In this document: positions 9,061 through 19,170 of the stretch, piece after piece
Position numbering within the stretch: position 1 is the first letter of the stretch
Layout of the letters: every line of letters begins with the position of its first letter
From: Lates calcarifer
Taxonomy: Eukaryota > Chordata > Actinopteri > Centropomidae
Length of the DNA: 64,000 bases
Direction: 5' to 3'
NCBI RefSeq assembly: GCF_001640805.2
Contig: NC_066844.1
Location: 12,834,543 to 12,898,542, forward strand
Notes under the pieces: generated by a model
The model's database searches: none
Seen by the model: only the letters and a program-made list of their open reading frames with translations
Told to the model about the DNA's origin: nothing
Made by a program: the position numbers and the translations under genes

Positions 9061-12000
9061 ATGTCTGTTAACATGGATTTGGTTGAGGAATTCCTGAAAG
9101 TTCCGACGGAGGAGTTATTGGAGCGTTGTTCGCGGGAGCAATTAGTGAGGATTGCCGAACATTTTAAAATGGATGTTGGTGATAAACGGTTGAAAGAGAA
9201 CATGAGGAATATCTTAAAAGAAAACCTGTTGGAGGTGGGTGTTCTCTCTCAGCAGATACCTGCTGTTGCTCCTGGTTTGGACTCGTTTGGGGTGGCTGCC
9301 TCTGGCGAGGCTAGAGGGGGTACTGTTTTAACATTTGAACAACAGAGAGAGCTTCTGTTGTTACAGATGGAAATGAAAAAACTTGAACTGGAGGAGCGCA
9401 GGTTAACTTTGAGTAATGTGAGTGGCATGAGGCAACTTCCTGGTGGGATTGCGGGGCCCTCGCATGGGTTTGATGTGTCCATGAATCTGCGCTTAGTTCC
9501 CCAGTTTTGTGAACGAGACCCGGACACATTTTTCTCTCTTTTTGAGCGAGTAGCTGAAAGTAGGGATTGGTCGGATGCTGAGCGCACTTTGTTGCTGCAG
9601 TGTGTTTTAACAGGCAAGGCCCAAGAGGCTTACTCTGCACTTAGTGTAGCTGAAAGTAAAGTGTATGTTTCTGTCAAGACTGCGGTATTAAAAGCGTATG
9701 AGTTGGTGCCTGAAGCATATCGCCAAAAGTTTAGATCTTGGGAAAAATCTGGTAGACAGACGCACATGGAATTTGCCAGGGAGCTGGTGACTCATTTTAA
9801 TCGTTGGTGTACTTCGCTTGGGGTTCATACTTATGAAGCATTGTGTGATTTGGTTGTGCTGGAGCAGTTTAAAAACTCGTTGCCCAGTAACATTGCTACA
9901 TTTGTGGCGGAGCACAAGGTGAAGACCGCTGCTGAGGCTGCTGCGCTGGCAGATGAGTATGTGCTGACCCATCGTGTGGACCATGAGCATAGGGCTCGGG
10001 ATGAGTTTGGTTTTAGGGGAGATGGCAATAGGTTTCGGCCAGTTGGTAAACGGTGGGAGGAGACGGCCGGTCCTCGCCATACTACGCCAGAAAAGGCCGT
10101 CCGCAGTCAGGGATATTATGATGCCGGTAAGAGATGTAATTACTGCAAAGGCAGAGGACACTGGAAAAATGAGTGCCCTGCGAAGGCTGGATCTAAAGGC
10201 GGGTTTAGTAATGCGAAGGTTAAGCCGGTGGCACTTGCTGCTCCAGTCAGGTATAGCAGTCCGGTTGAGTCGCCTGGTAGTATTTCCTCTCGTGTCATCT
10301 CTCCCTGTTCCGTTTCTCTCTCTCCTTTTCCTTCTGATACACAGGTAGAAATTGCAGTGAATTGCAGCCCTGGGCACCGGGATTTCTCAGCGTTTGTGTC
10401 CGATGGCCATGTGTCACTGGTGGGGAGTGATGATAAGGTACCGGTAAAAATCTTGAGAGATACGGGGGCTTTCGATTCTTTCATTGTTAGCACTGTCCTG
10501 CCTTTTTCCCACTGCACTGATACCGGTGATTACATCCTAATGCGGGGAATGGGGCTAAATGTATTACCTGTTCCTGTGCATAAACTGGAGTTGGACTGTG
10601 GGTTGGTCCGGGGCGAAGTTGTGATGGGCGTACGTCCCGCGCTGCCAATTCCAGGCGTGGATATTATTCTGGGCAATGATCTAGCTGGTATCCGGGTGTG
10701 GGCCGATGGTCCGCCGCCTCCTGTAGTAACATCCTCTCCTTCTGTTGCAGAGAAACCCGACGAAAGTGCGCAGTCTTTCCCTAGTGTCTTTACAGCTTGT
10801 GCGGTGACTCGAGCTATGCGCAGCCGGGAGGCAGAGCCGGAGGCTGAGCAGAGTGACACAGAGGGGAATGAAGCTCCCTCCGTGTCTATACCCGACTCAC
10901 TCCTGTCCGTTTCTCGTAGTGACCTGGCACAGGAGCAAAGTTCTGATTTATCGCTTAGAGAGCTGTTCCATATGGTGCTGCCTGGTGCTAAGGGGAAGAG
11001 TGCCGCCAGGGGTTACTTCCTGCAGGATCAGTTGTTGGTGAGGAAATGGGTGCCTCATGGAGATTGTTTTGTTGGTAACCCTGTCTTTCAAATTGTTGTT
11101 CCAGAGAAATTCCGGGAAGAGGTGCTGAGGACCGCCCACAATCAGTCGGGGCACTTGGGGGTCCGTAAGACATATAATTATATCCTCAAGTATTTTTTTT
11201 GGCCTCGGTTGAAGAAAGATGTGTCCAGATATATTAGAACATGTCACACATGTCAGTTGACGGGGAAGCCCAATCAGACTGTTAAGCCAGTTCCATTGAT
11301 CCCCATACCAGCCATGACGCAGCCGTTTGAACACTTGATAATAGATTGTGTCGGGCCTCTGCCACGTTCCAGGTCTGGTAGTAGCTACTTGCTTACAGTG
11401 ATGTGTCAAAGCACCAGATATCCAGCTGCGTATCCTTTACGCACCATCACTGCCAAGTCTGTAGTCAGGGCACTGACACAATTTATGTCCATTTTTGGGA
11501 TTCCCAAGGTGATCCAGAGTGACCAGGGCTCAAACTTCTCGTCTCACCTGTTTGCTCAGGTTCTGAGACAGCTCCGGGTGAAGCATAACCAGGCTTCAGC
11601 ATACCATGCTCAGAGCCAAGGGGCGCTGGAACGATTTCACCAGACCCTTAAGTCTCTGTTGCGTGGGTATTGCGTTGAGCTGGATCAGGACTGGGAGGAG
11701 GGACTGCCCTGGCTGTTGTTAGCGGCCAGAGAAGTGGTGCAGGAAAGCACCGGATTTAGCCCCAATGACTTGGTGTTTGGGCATAGAGTCCGTGGGCCGT
11801 TGACTCTGTTGTATGACCACGTGGGACAGTCTGAACCCCCTGTAAATCTGCTTGATTTTGTTAATGGGTTCCGGCATCGGTTGTATATGGCTGGGGAGAG
11901 GGCTAAGAAGAACTTAGTCTCTGCACAGAATAAAATGAAGCAGCTCTATGATCGCCGAACGGAAAAACGGCAGTTTAGTTCTGGCGATCAGGTTCTTGCT

Positions 12001-13737
12001 TTGTTGCCACTGGTAACATCTCCTTTCCAGGCGAAATTTCAGGGTCCATACACAGTTTTGCGCCAGGTTTCCGAGTTAAATTATCTGTTGGAAACACCTC
12101 AGCGTAAACGTAAGACTCAGCTCTGCCATGTAAATTTATTAAAGCCTTATTTGCATCAGGGGTTGCAGTCTGGTGGGTTGGGGGACCCTGTGCAGCAGCA
12201 TATTATAAGACCTGTGCTAGCGGCAGATGCGGTAGGGAGACAGCGATCTGTGGCTGAGCCATCATTAGAGGATGATGGGGTGGTTGCACCTGATGAGAGC
12301 CTGTTGACAGGCCGGCTAAACAACTCCGAATCGCTGGATAAGTTGGAGTTTTTGCTGGGGCACTTGCCCAAGGAGCGAGGCACTGAGCTGGTTGCTCTCA
12401 TTCACAAGTACTTGTGTCTGTTTAATAATGTCCCAACCCGCACACACCTGATTGAACACGACATTGATGTGGGTGATGCGCAGCCTATCCGTCAGCGCTT
12501 TTACAGAGTGTCAGAGGAAAAACGGAGGGTGATGGAAAAGGAAATAAAATATATGCTCGATCACAAAATTGCAGAACCATCTTCTTCCAGCTGGGCGTCC
12601 CCTTGCCTGCTGGTGGATAAGGCAGACAAAAGCCCGAGGTTTTGTACGGACTACCGTAAGGTAAATGGGGTTACGAAGCCAGATGCACTTCCACGGATGG
12701 AAGATTGTGTGGATCAGGTGGGCTCAGCGCGTTTTGTTAGCAAATTTGATTTGCTCAAGGGGTACTGGCAGGTTCCGCTGTCACTGAGAGCTAGAGAGAT
12801 ATCTGCCTTTATCACTCCGTTTGGTCTTTACGCATACTCTGTGATGAGTTTTGGGTTGCGTAATGCGCCAGCGACGTTCCAGCGTCTGATGAACATGGTT
12901 GTATCTGGGCTGTCCGGTTGTGCGGTGTATCTTGATGACGTAGTTGTCTATAGTGATACCTGGGAGGATCATGTCCTCCGTATTAGACAGCTGTTTGACC
13001 GACTTCGTGATGCACACTTGACAGTCAATCTGGCGAAGTGTGAGTTCGCCAAGGCGACAGTCACCTACCTTGGAAAGGTAGTGGGGCAAGGGCAGGTGCG
13101 GCCGGTGCGTGCTAAGGTAACTGCGATAGAGAAGTATCCAGTTCCTACCACTAAGAGGGAGCTTATGCGCTTCCTAGGGTTGGTGGGTTACTATCGCAGT
13201 TTCTGTAAAAACTTTTCAACCGTAGTGGCCCCTTTGACTGACTTGTTGAAAGCCGGAGTAAAATATATCTGGTCAGCTTCTTGCCAAACGGCCTTCGACA
13301 ATGTTAGGTCTGTGCTTTGTTCACCTCCTGTCCTTGCAGCACCCTGTCTGAATCGCCCGTTTCAGCTGCAGGTGGATGCCAGTGACGTAGGTGCTGGTGC
13401 TGTGCTGATCCAGTTAGATGACAACAGTGTTGAGCGTCCCGTGAGCTTCTTCTCTCGGAAATTTAACTCGCATCAGTTGAATTACTCTGTGATTGAGAAG
13501 GAGACTCTGGCTCTGGTGTGGGCCTTGCAGCATTTTGACGTCTATGTGGATTCTGGTGTTCCTCTGGTGGTCTATACTGACCATAATCCTATTGTTTTCC
13601 TCCATTCGTTACCTTGTCCCAATCGCAGACTGATGCGATGGTTTTTGTTTTTGCAATCCTATTGCTTAGATATACGTCACATCAAAGGACCTGAGAATGT
13701 TGTGGCTGACGCATTGTCCAGAGCTCCTTGCTCTTGA
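9061..13737 (+). CDS. Gag-Pol polyprotein of a Gmr1-like retrotransposon (PR-INT-RT-RH order)
   Basis: One 1558-residue frame encodes all retrotransposition proteins. Gag: coiled-coil-like helix about 92-118; capsid region about 135-305 with a SCAN-like part (VPEAYRQKFR near 222; VLEQFKNSLP at 266-275; AADEYV-type end near 301); CCHC zinc knuckle C359-C362-H367-C372. Protease: DTGA at 467-470, GND at 538-540. Integrase: zinc motif H693-H698-C728-C731, catalytic D762, D821, E857 (D,D35E), GPY module at 995-997. Reverse transcriptase: about 1130-1330, catalytic D1230 and YLDD at 1290-1293. RNase H: D1439, E1481, D1507. All catalytic residues are present. No stop or frameshift separates gag from pol, so the Gag to Pol ratio must be set another way. 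The ATG at 9061 is the first in frame; the stop is TGA at 13735. Confidence 0.96.
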   Translation: MSVNMDLVEEFLKVPTEELLERCSREQLVRIAEHFKMDVGDKRLKENMRNILKENLLEVGVLSQQIPAVAPGLDSFGVAASGEARGGTVLTFEQQRELLLLQMEMKKLELEERRLTLSNVSGMRQLPGGIAGPSHGFDVSMNLRLVPQFCERDPDTFFSLFERVAESRDWSDAERTLLLQCVLTGKAQEAYSALSVAESKVYVSVKTAVLKAYELVPEAYRQKFRSWEKSGRQTHMEFARELVTHFNRWCTSLGVHTYEALCDLVVLEQFKNSLPSNIATFVAEHKVKTAAEAAALADEYVLTHRVDHEHRARDEFGFRGDGNRFRPVGKRWEETAGPRHTTPEKAVRSQGYYDAGKRCNYCKGRGHWKNECPAKAGSKGGFSNAKVKPVALAAPVRYSSPVESPGSISSRVISPCSVSLSPFPSDTQVEIAVNCSPGHRDFSAFVSDGHVSLVGSDDKVPVKILRDTGAFDSFIVSTVLPFSHCTDTGDYILMRGMGLNVLPVPVHKLELDCGLVRGEVVMGVRPALPIPGVDIILGNDLAGIRVWADGPPPPVVTSSPSVAEKPDESAQSFPSVFTACAVTRAMRSREAEPEAEQSDTEGNEAPSVSIPDSLLSVSRSDLAQEQSSDLSLRELFHMVLPGAKGKSAARGYFLQDQLLVRKWVPHGDCFVGNPVFQIVVPEKFREEVLRTAHNQSGHLGVRKTYNYILKYFFWPRLKKDVSRYIRTCHTCQLTGKPNQTVKPVPLIPIPAMTQPFEHLIIDCVGPLPRSRSGSSYLLTVMCQSTRYPAAYPLRTITAKSVVRALTQFMSIFGIPKVIQSDQGSNFSSHLFAQVLRQLRVKHNQASAYHAQSQGALERFHQTLKSLLRGYCVELDQDWEEGLPWLLLAAREVVQESTGFSPNDLVFGHRVRGPLTLLYDHVGQSEPPVNLLDFVNGFRHRLYMAGERAKKNLVSAQNKMKQLYDRRTEKRQFSSGDQVLALLPLVTSPFQAKFQGPYTVLRQVSELNYLLETPQRKRKTQLCHVNLLKPYLHQGLQSGGLGDPVQQHIIRPVLAADAVGRQRSVAEPSLEDDGVVAPDESLLTGRLNNSESLDKLEFLLGHLPKERGTELVALIHKYLCLFNNVPTRTHLIEHDIDVGDAQPIRQRFYRVSEEKRRVMEKEIKYMLDHKIAEPSSSSWASPCLLVDKADKSPRFCTDYRKVNGVTKPDALPRMEDCVDQVGSARFVSKFDLLKGYWQVPLSLRAREISAFITPFGLYAYSVMSFGLRNAPATFQRLMNMVVSGLSGCAVYLDDVVVYSDTWEDHVLRIRQLFDRLRDAHLTVNLAKCEFAKATVTYLGKVVGQGQVRPVRAKVTAIEKYPVPTTKRELMRFLGLVGYYRSFCKNFSTVVAPLTDLLKAGVKYIWSASCQTAFDNVRSVLCSPPVLAAPCLNRPFQLQVDASDVGAGAVLIQLDDNSVERPVSFFSRKFNSHQLNYSVIEKETLALVWALQHFDVYVDSGVPLVVYTDHNPIVFLHSLPCPNRRLMRWFLFLQSYCLDIRHIKGPENVVADALSRAPCS

Positions 13738-14092
13738 AAATGCTTATCATGTCTGTGGTAACCTCTGGTCTCCTGCTTTTTTTTCCCCTTCTGTCACTCT
13801 TAAATTGCTTCCCCAGGCGCCGGGGTTGCTGGGTTGCAGTGTGGATAGTGGTGGGGTTGGCTCAGAGATTATTCCAGGTCTGGTGAGTATGGTGGTATCA
13901 AGAGGGGAAAAAAAAAACAAAAACTAAGCTCAATAGTTGCAAATCTTCAGAGTTGGCAGAAATAAGGTGTATTGTTGTGGTGTAAGTATATTATTAAAAA
14001 AATGAGTTGTATTACTGTTATTAGCTATGGGTTGGTTGTTAGCCAATGTAATTGCTGGTTGTTGAGATTCCTGATAGGAACCTCTCTTTTAT
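13738..14092 (+). other. non-coding 3' region of the retrotransposon; no env
   Basis: 355 bp between the gag-pol stop and the polypurine tract. Only short chance frames are seen (one of 76 codons overlaps the end of pol in another frame). There is no membrane segment or signal peptide, so nothing supports an envelope gene. Confidence 0.8.
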
Positions 14093-14101
14093 GGGAGGGG
14101 G
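14093..14101 (+). promoter_or_regulatory. polypurine tract
   Basis: GGGAGGGGG lies directly before the TGTGACG start of the 3' LTR. This is where plus-strand priming is expected, and it fixes the U3 boundary. Confidence 0.85.
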
Positions 14102-14456
14102 TGTGACGACTCCTCCACCTGGACACTAGGTGTCCCTGTTGTTTTCCTTTTACTTCTTTCTTGCTACAGGTGTAGGGTGGAGGGTCATCAGCTGATTGAG
14201 CCACACCTGGGCCCAGTGTGTGCTCCATCTTATATTAACCCTCAGTCTGGAGTCCGATGGGGGGGCTGGGAGCTTGGAGGATGGTTCCTGGTCCTGGCCG
14301 ACCGTGGTGGCAGCTGCCGTTTTCTTTTTGTTAGTTTGGTTGTTCATGTGTTTGGTTATTCTCTCTTTTTTTTTGTAAAAATAAATTGCTGGTTTTCAAT
14401 CTGCCAACTCGTGCCGTCTCCCTCTCTTGCCACAGTTGTCGAGCCGGGCTGTGATA
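14102..14456 (+). repeat. 3' LTR
   Basis: It matches 8044-8398 base for base except position 14455 (T instead of C), giving ...TGTGATA. That single change could be a mutation of the terminal CA context, or could mean the copy ends at 14454. It is followed by 'tttacag', which does not repeat the left flank. Confidence 0.92.
14380..14385 (+). terminator. polyadenylation signal in the 3' LTR
   Basis: AATAAA lies 77 bp before the LTR end, after a T9 tract. The identical hexamer in the 5' LTR is at 8322-8327. It would direct 3' processing of the retrotransposon transcript. Confidence 0.6.
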
Positions 14457-14747
14457 TTTACAGACAAATATCACTATACTCTGACACCAAAAAAATAATG
14501 TGTAATGATATCCTTGGAAAGCATAAGCTGCACTGAATCTGAAAATATGTTTAGAATGTCTCTGTGTTCAGATTTAATATAACATAATGTTTAAATTTTG
14601 TACCATATGTGTGTATTTACCAAAACATACAAACAAACAAACTGTAACCTCTAGATTCTTAGAGATAAAAGTTATTGAATGTGTTCTAAGAATACACACT
14701 TGCCTAAAGATTTAGTTGTAAAAGACAGAAATGTTTTACAATTTGAG

Positions 14748-14783
14748 ACTTGCAGAATGTAACAATTGTTACATTCTACAAGT
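14748..14783. repeat. 36-bp palindrome with one mismatched pair
   Basis: The central 24 bp (14754-14777) is a perfect palindrome around 'aacaattgtt'. Beyond one mismatch (C/A), another 5 bp pair on each side (acttg/caagt). It lies about 290 bp right of the retrotransposon, with no loop between the arms. It could be a tiny foldback element or a fragment of one. Confidence 0.85.
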
Positions 14784-17700
14784 TTTTATGGATAATCTTT
14801 TATGAGCTCTCATCAAAAAAATTATGCACACAGTGTTCACAGACATTGACATTTTTCCTCAGCTTTTCTTTGTCCTTTTCTGTTTGAGTGCCTGTAGTAA
14901 ATTGTTAGAGACAGATGGATGGAACAGAACATGCTGAATCACTGATCATGAAGTGAAGAAGGGAGAAAAAGCATTAGCTGTGTAGGGAGTGAAGTAGATT
15001 TATTCTGCTCTGCATTATTTATTCTAAGAGGGCATAATAGTGATCACCCAAGCTTCATCTTGTCAGTCATCATTATTGATTTGGTTTCCACTTTTTTGAA
15101 CTGTCTGCCTTCTTGTTTGTCATCCTGCCCACAGTCTTGTCATGTGTCTCAATCATATATGAAAGGATTGATCAATAATGGGAGATTTGGTTGATATCTT
15201 TCCTTATGAGACTCACTGGGTTGATACATTTGTCTGTTCTGGAGAAAACCAATGAAGAAACTTTATCCATCTAACAATAGAAGCTGCATTCTTTTGACCT
15301 ACTTGGAGAAGTGAAATGTTCAATAAACTTGCCTTGTGCTATTCTCAGTCTCCCTTAGAGTCAAAGGTAATTATACGTTGATTAAGGTGCTGGATGACAC
15401 AGTGAATGACACAAAGCTGCATATGGTAATTACAGTGGGATGCAAAGCTTTATTTTGGGCCGTATGAAACTTTAAATCAATGTGAAATGTTTTCCAGACA
15501 TATTATCAAAACACCTATCTGCAATCAATACTGTTATAGGCCAGCACCTGTAAGTAATTCCAAATCAATATGTTTTAAAATTCAGACATGCTTGCCAAGC
15601 ACCATGTGAGCAGAGGAACTTAGAACAAGTCAAATTACCCTCATATGAAAATACAGAAAAAAATAAATCTTGAAAGAACTCTCATGATTTTGACTGACAG
15701 TTACAACTACATACCTTATAAATCTTTACATATGAAAAAGGATGAGGTTTTTCATATTGATCAGACTGATTTGCTAATTATGCCATTTTGTAATGAGAAG
15801 CATTTACTCCTCACCACAGAACAATCAGTGAATATAACTGCACTATTTGACATATAACTTCTCAGTAATATCCTAATATCTACATTAATACCCACATAAT
15901 TCATCCATGCAAGTGAATTGAAGACGGATCATTTGCCAATACGTGGATGCTTAATGAGGAATTGCAGCCATTGGTATTTAGTGGATTGTGAGGATATGGG
16001 AGCCATTACAGTCCAGTGCAGGAGGTTGAGGTTGTCTAACAAGCCCCTGCAGCCTTGAGTCATTAGCGTACGTGCTCTGCCCAATGATCGATGTTAATTT
16101 ACGTTTGCTGCAGTCAGCTGTCCACTTTCACTTTCAAGCTGATCAACTTTATTTCGTTTCCTCACAAAACACACGTCCTTTTCCTCATTTGGAATTCAAA
16201 GTCAGACTTAAGGACCATGATTGCATTTAGCCATAGACAGTAGCTATTATGCGTGGTGCAGAAATGCAGAGGCCACAATCCCATAAGGTATATAAGAGAG
16301 GGAGCTGGCACTGCTCCCCTGTCAGATAGTACAACTCTGTTTTAATGATGCATAGGTCCTCGGCATCCTTGGGGAGGATGTGTTTCTTGGTCACAGTCCA
16401 GAAATTTAAAGTAGTTGCTTGTGATCCCCATGATTAATTTATATACCCTAGAAAAAATACAATGGTAATAATTCTTGTGCCCAGCGGATGATGGTCGCAG
16501 GTGTTGGAAATACCAAATGGGATGAGGCCAAGCTAATGGTGCCTGGAAGGGAAACTATCTGTCAGGGATAATCCCTAATACTGTAACACCCCAGCATAGA
16601 TAATGTGCTTCCCCCGCCTGTCTCACTAGCCCGTGATATTGAGATAGCTGTGGAGAAATGATTAAACGGGGAATGGATATTGACACAGATAAATATATGT
16701 ATCCAGAGTGAAATATTTCCTGGTTTAATGTTTAGTGATGATTAGCTTGCCACTCTGGAATAGCCAAACTAGGCTAAGAAAAGAGGAGGGGTGGAGGGTG
16801 TCATGTGAACTCTGGTGAGCCATGTTCCACTTCATTACGCTCTGAGTAATTGGTTAAACACGTGACTGAAGAAATTAACTTCAGCAGCCTTGTGAGAGGT
16901 AATTAAGCCTTTTTTTCCCCTTTTTTGAGTTTACCATGATAAACGTGGCATTCAGTACACAGGGCCCCATACAGACAACCTGACACCACTTATCATGGCT
17001 CAGAGCACCACCACTCTGAAAACATATAGCCTTGGTCATCATAGTAATTGTTAAATAACCTGATACTCCTATTAAAATATGTAATATCTGTACAGGCTTC
17101 AGTATACATATTTGCTTCACAAAAGGTGCCAGACTGGAAATATCCAGAAAAGCCTTCTAATCTCAGATTTCAGTCCATCTTAAATCCAGTCAGCCACGAG
17201 GGAGCATGAGCAGTGCTGCAGCTCAGGTGGCAAACTGCCACTCATTGTGCAAGTGCATATTACACACTGACTAAGAGAAGGAGGAGAATATTGAAAGCTA
17301 ACATCCTGTCCATTCAATACAGACTTGGCAAACAGAACTGTACGAGAGGGGGGGGGGTAAGATGGTAGATGTGAGGTGAATACTTATAAACGCTCAGAGA
17401 GAAGAGACAAAGAACCTCAGTGGTCTTTTGTCAGCTCTATGGTCTTCAATCAGTTTCTTCTGAGTTGCAGAAGCTGAACATTTCATCTTCACCGTTTGGA
17501 TGCAGAGGGTTACACCTTTTAACTGTTGAATATTACCTGATATCAACTTGCAGATGTATCAGCTTCGGCACATACAGTCTGTCAGCTGATAATTAACAAG
17601 AAAGAGCAGATCAGCAAAACAAAAGATATGTCAGAGCAGTTTCTCTCCATAACGTGGTTGTCCACTAGAGCACAGTGACAAGTTTGTTTTTTCACTGTAA

Positions 17701-18580
17701 TGGAAAAACACTGTACATAGTCACTTTTTTAGCTTAAACATGCCCCCTTCACAGATTTAAAAGATGTATTCAAACCCACTATCCACCTTCACTGAGGGTT
17801 CAGAGCTGCACCAGTTGCTAGTTCAGTAAACTGCTACTATACAGACACAGAAACTAACATCTTTTACTACCTACCTAGATGACTAACTAGCTAGGTGGGG
17901 TTGTGAGCTCAATTTTTTAATACACATTAAAGAGAAGACCCATTAATTTACACAATTTATCAATAGTATTATTTATTTGATGTCTTTTTTTAATTGATTT
18001 AATATTGAACTCTTTGGAGCTCCATTGACCTGCTTTGAATTAGTTAACTCTGCTATATATTTAATATACTAGATGCTTTAGCTTAGGTTCAAACCCATTA
18101 TATAGTCCACATCACATACAATGATCAGAAGTTCATCATAGCACATGTAATCACTGTCCTCAATTACCAACGGATGGAAAACACACATATATCTGCCCAC
18201 ACACACGTTTCAAGGAAGAGGAAATCAATATATATTCTACCACTGCTCCTCTTCCTGGAAAAACAGCTATGGTCATTCTCATTTGCAATATATAATAAAT
18301 CACAGAGCCCAACAGACAAGCATGTTTCCCACTGATTGAGCACTCACAGAGTAACTGAAGTCTGCTCTCTTCCTCCACAGCCAAGACACATTCAGCCCTG
18401 TGGCCAGCTAAGTGAGAGTTGCTCCTCCAACACTCCATAGATGATAGTATATAGAACATGGACACGTTTACAAATATTTAAATACACAGAATTAATCCTC
18501 ACGTAAATACACACACACATACAGTATAGATTATAAATACAGTATACACTAGATGCATTCCCATCAGTTATTCATGCACT
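14784..18580. other. intronic sequence, nothing recognised
   Basis: AT-rich sequence without convincing coding similarity on either strand, and no terminal repeats of mobile elements that I could recognise. A run of ten G occurs near 17349. Conserved non-coding elements could be present but cannot be told by eye. Confidence 0.55.
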
Positions 18581-18606
18581 TGCTCTCAGACATATGTCTG
18601 AGAGCA
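18581..18606. repeat. 26-bp perfect palindrome
   Basis: TGCTCTCAGACAT is followed immediately by its exact reverse complement, with no spacer and no mismatch. The flanks do not extend the symmetry. It could form a cruciform or be a dyad protein-binding site. No repeat family is recognised. Confidence 0.9.
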
Positions 18607-18998
18607 TATACTGTTTCTTATGTACAAGGAAAATAAATGTTTTAAATAAGCCACTTTCCAAATGATAAAATATTACATAGTGCAGAAATGTAGGCCAAAA
18701 TACTATGTTTTTTTTTAAATCTAGTTTTTCCCCTTGCATTATATGTAATATAATTGTGAACTGAGGCTTTACTGATCTGAAATAAAGTTATGTGAAAGTG
18801 TTCAGTCATATACAGTATGAATGGCACACACATAACCATCACAGATCATTACTGCTTTTTTCTTCTGTTCCAAACATTCATTCCAGACAGATAGCAGTGA
18901 AAAAAGTCATTTTAAACATAACTGGTAAACCAGCAGTGCTGGTGTACTAGACTGTAGTCAGTGAAGCTACAAGCTAATCTTCATTGGAAGGGAGTCAC

Positions 18999-19170
18999 TC
19001 CTATGTTCCCAGGGTCCTATATTCCCCACAATTATATGGAACATAATGAGAACATGACAAAGGGTCCTATGTTCTACAGTTCTTTTAGCACATAATGGGA
19101 ACCTAAAAAAGATGTTCCCTAGCTCTATATTTGCTATGACTACTATGGGAATTTGGGGGGTTTTGTGCTC
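18999..19170 (+). repeat. degenerate tandem repeat ('gggtcctatgttcccc' type)
   Basis: Phrases like 'ttcccagggtcctatattcccc', 'aaagggtcctatgttctac', 'gggaacctaaaaaagatgttcccta' and 'ctatgggaatttgggg' recur in both orientations within about 170 bp. This looks like a decayed minisatellite or the terminal part of a fish repeat made of such units. Confidence 0.5.

Larger units (their letters stand above)
8044..14456 (+). mobile_element. full-length Gmr1-like Ty3/Gypsy LTR retrotransposon
   Basis: A 6413-bp element with two 355-bp LTRs, a primer binding site, a leader, one gag-pol frame (9061-13737), a polypurine tract and no env. The pol order is protease, integrase, RT, RNase H. Ordinary Ty3/Gypsy elements place integrase last; this order defines the Gmr1-like group known from deuterostomes. 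The LTRs agree at 354 of 355 positions and the frame has no stop or frameshift, so the copy is young and may be autonomous. It lies antisense in the contactin intron. The flanks ('catgg' on the left, 'tttac' on the right) show no 4-5 bp target duplication. Boundaries rest on TGT...ACA ends and the adjoining PBS and PPT. Confidence 0.95.

Noticed and set aside
9688..10377. 229-codon minus-strand frame within gag
   Set aside because: It is antisense to a clearly conserved gag frame and has no recognisable domain.
13738..14092. Possible env gene after pol
   Set aside because: Only 355 bp, with no long frame, signal peptide or membrane segment.
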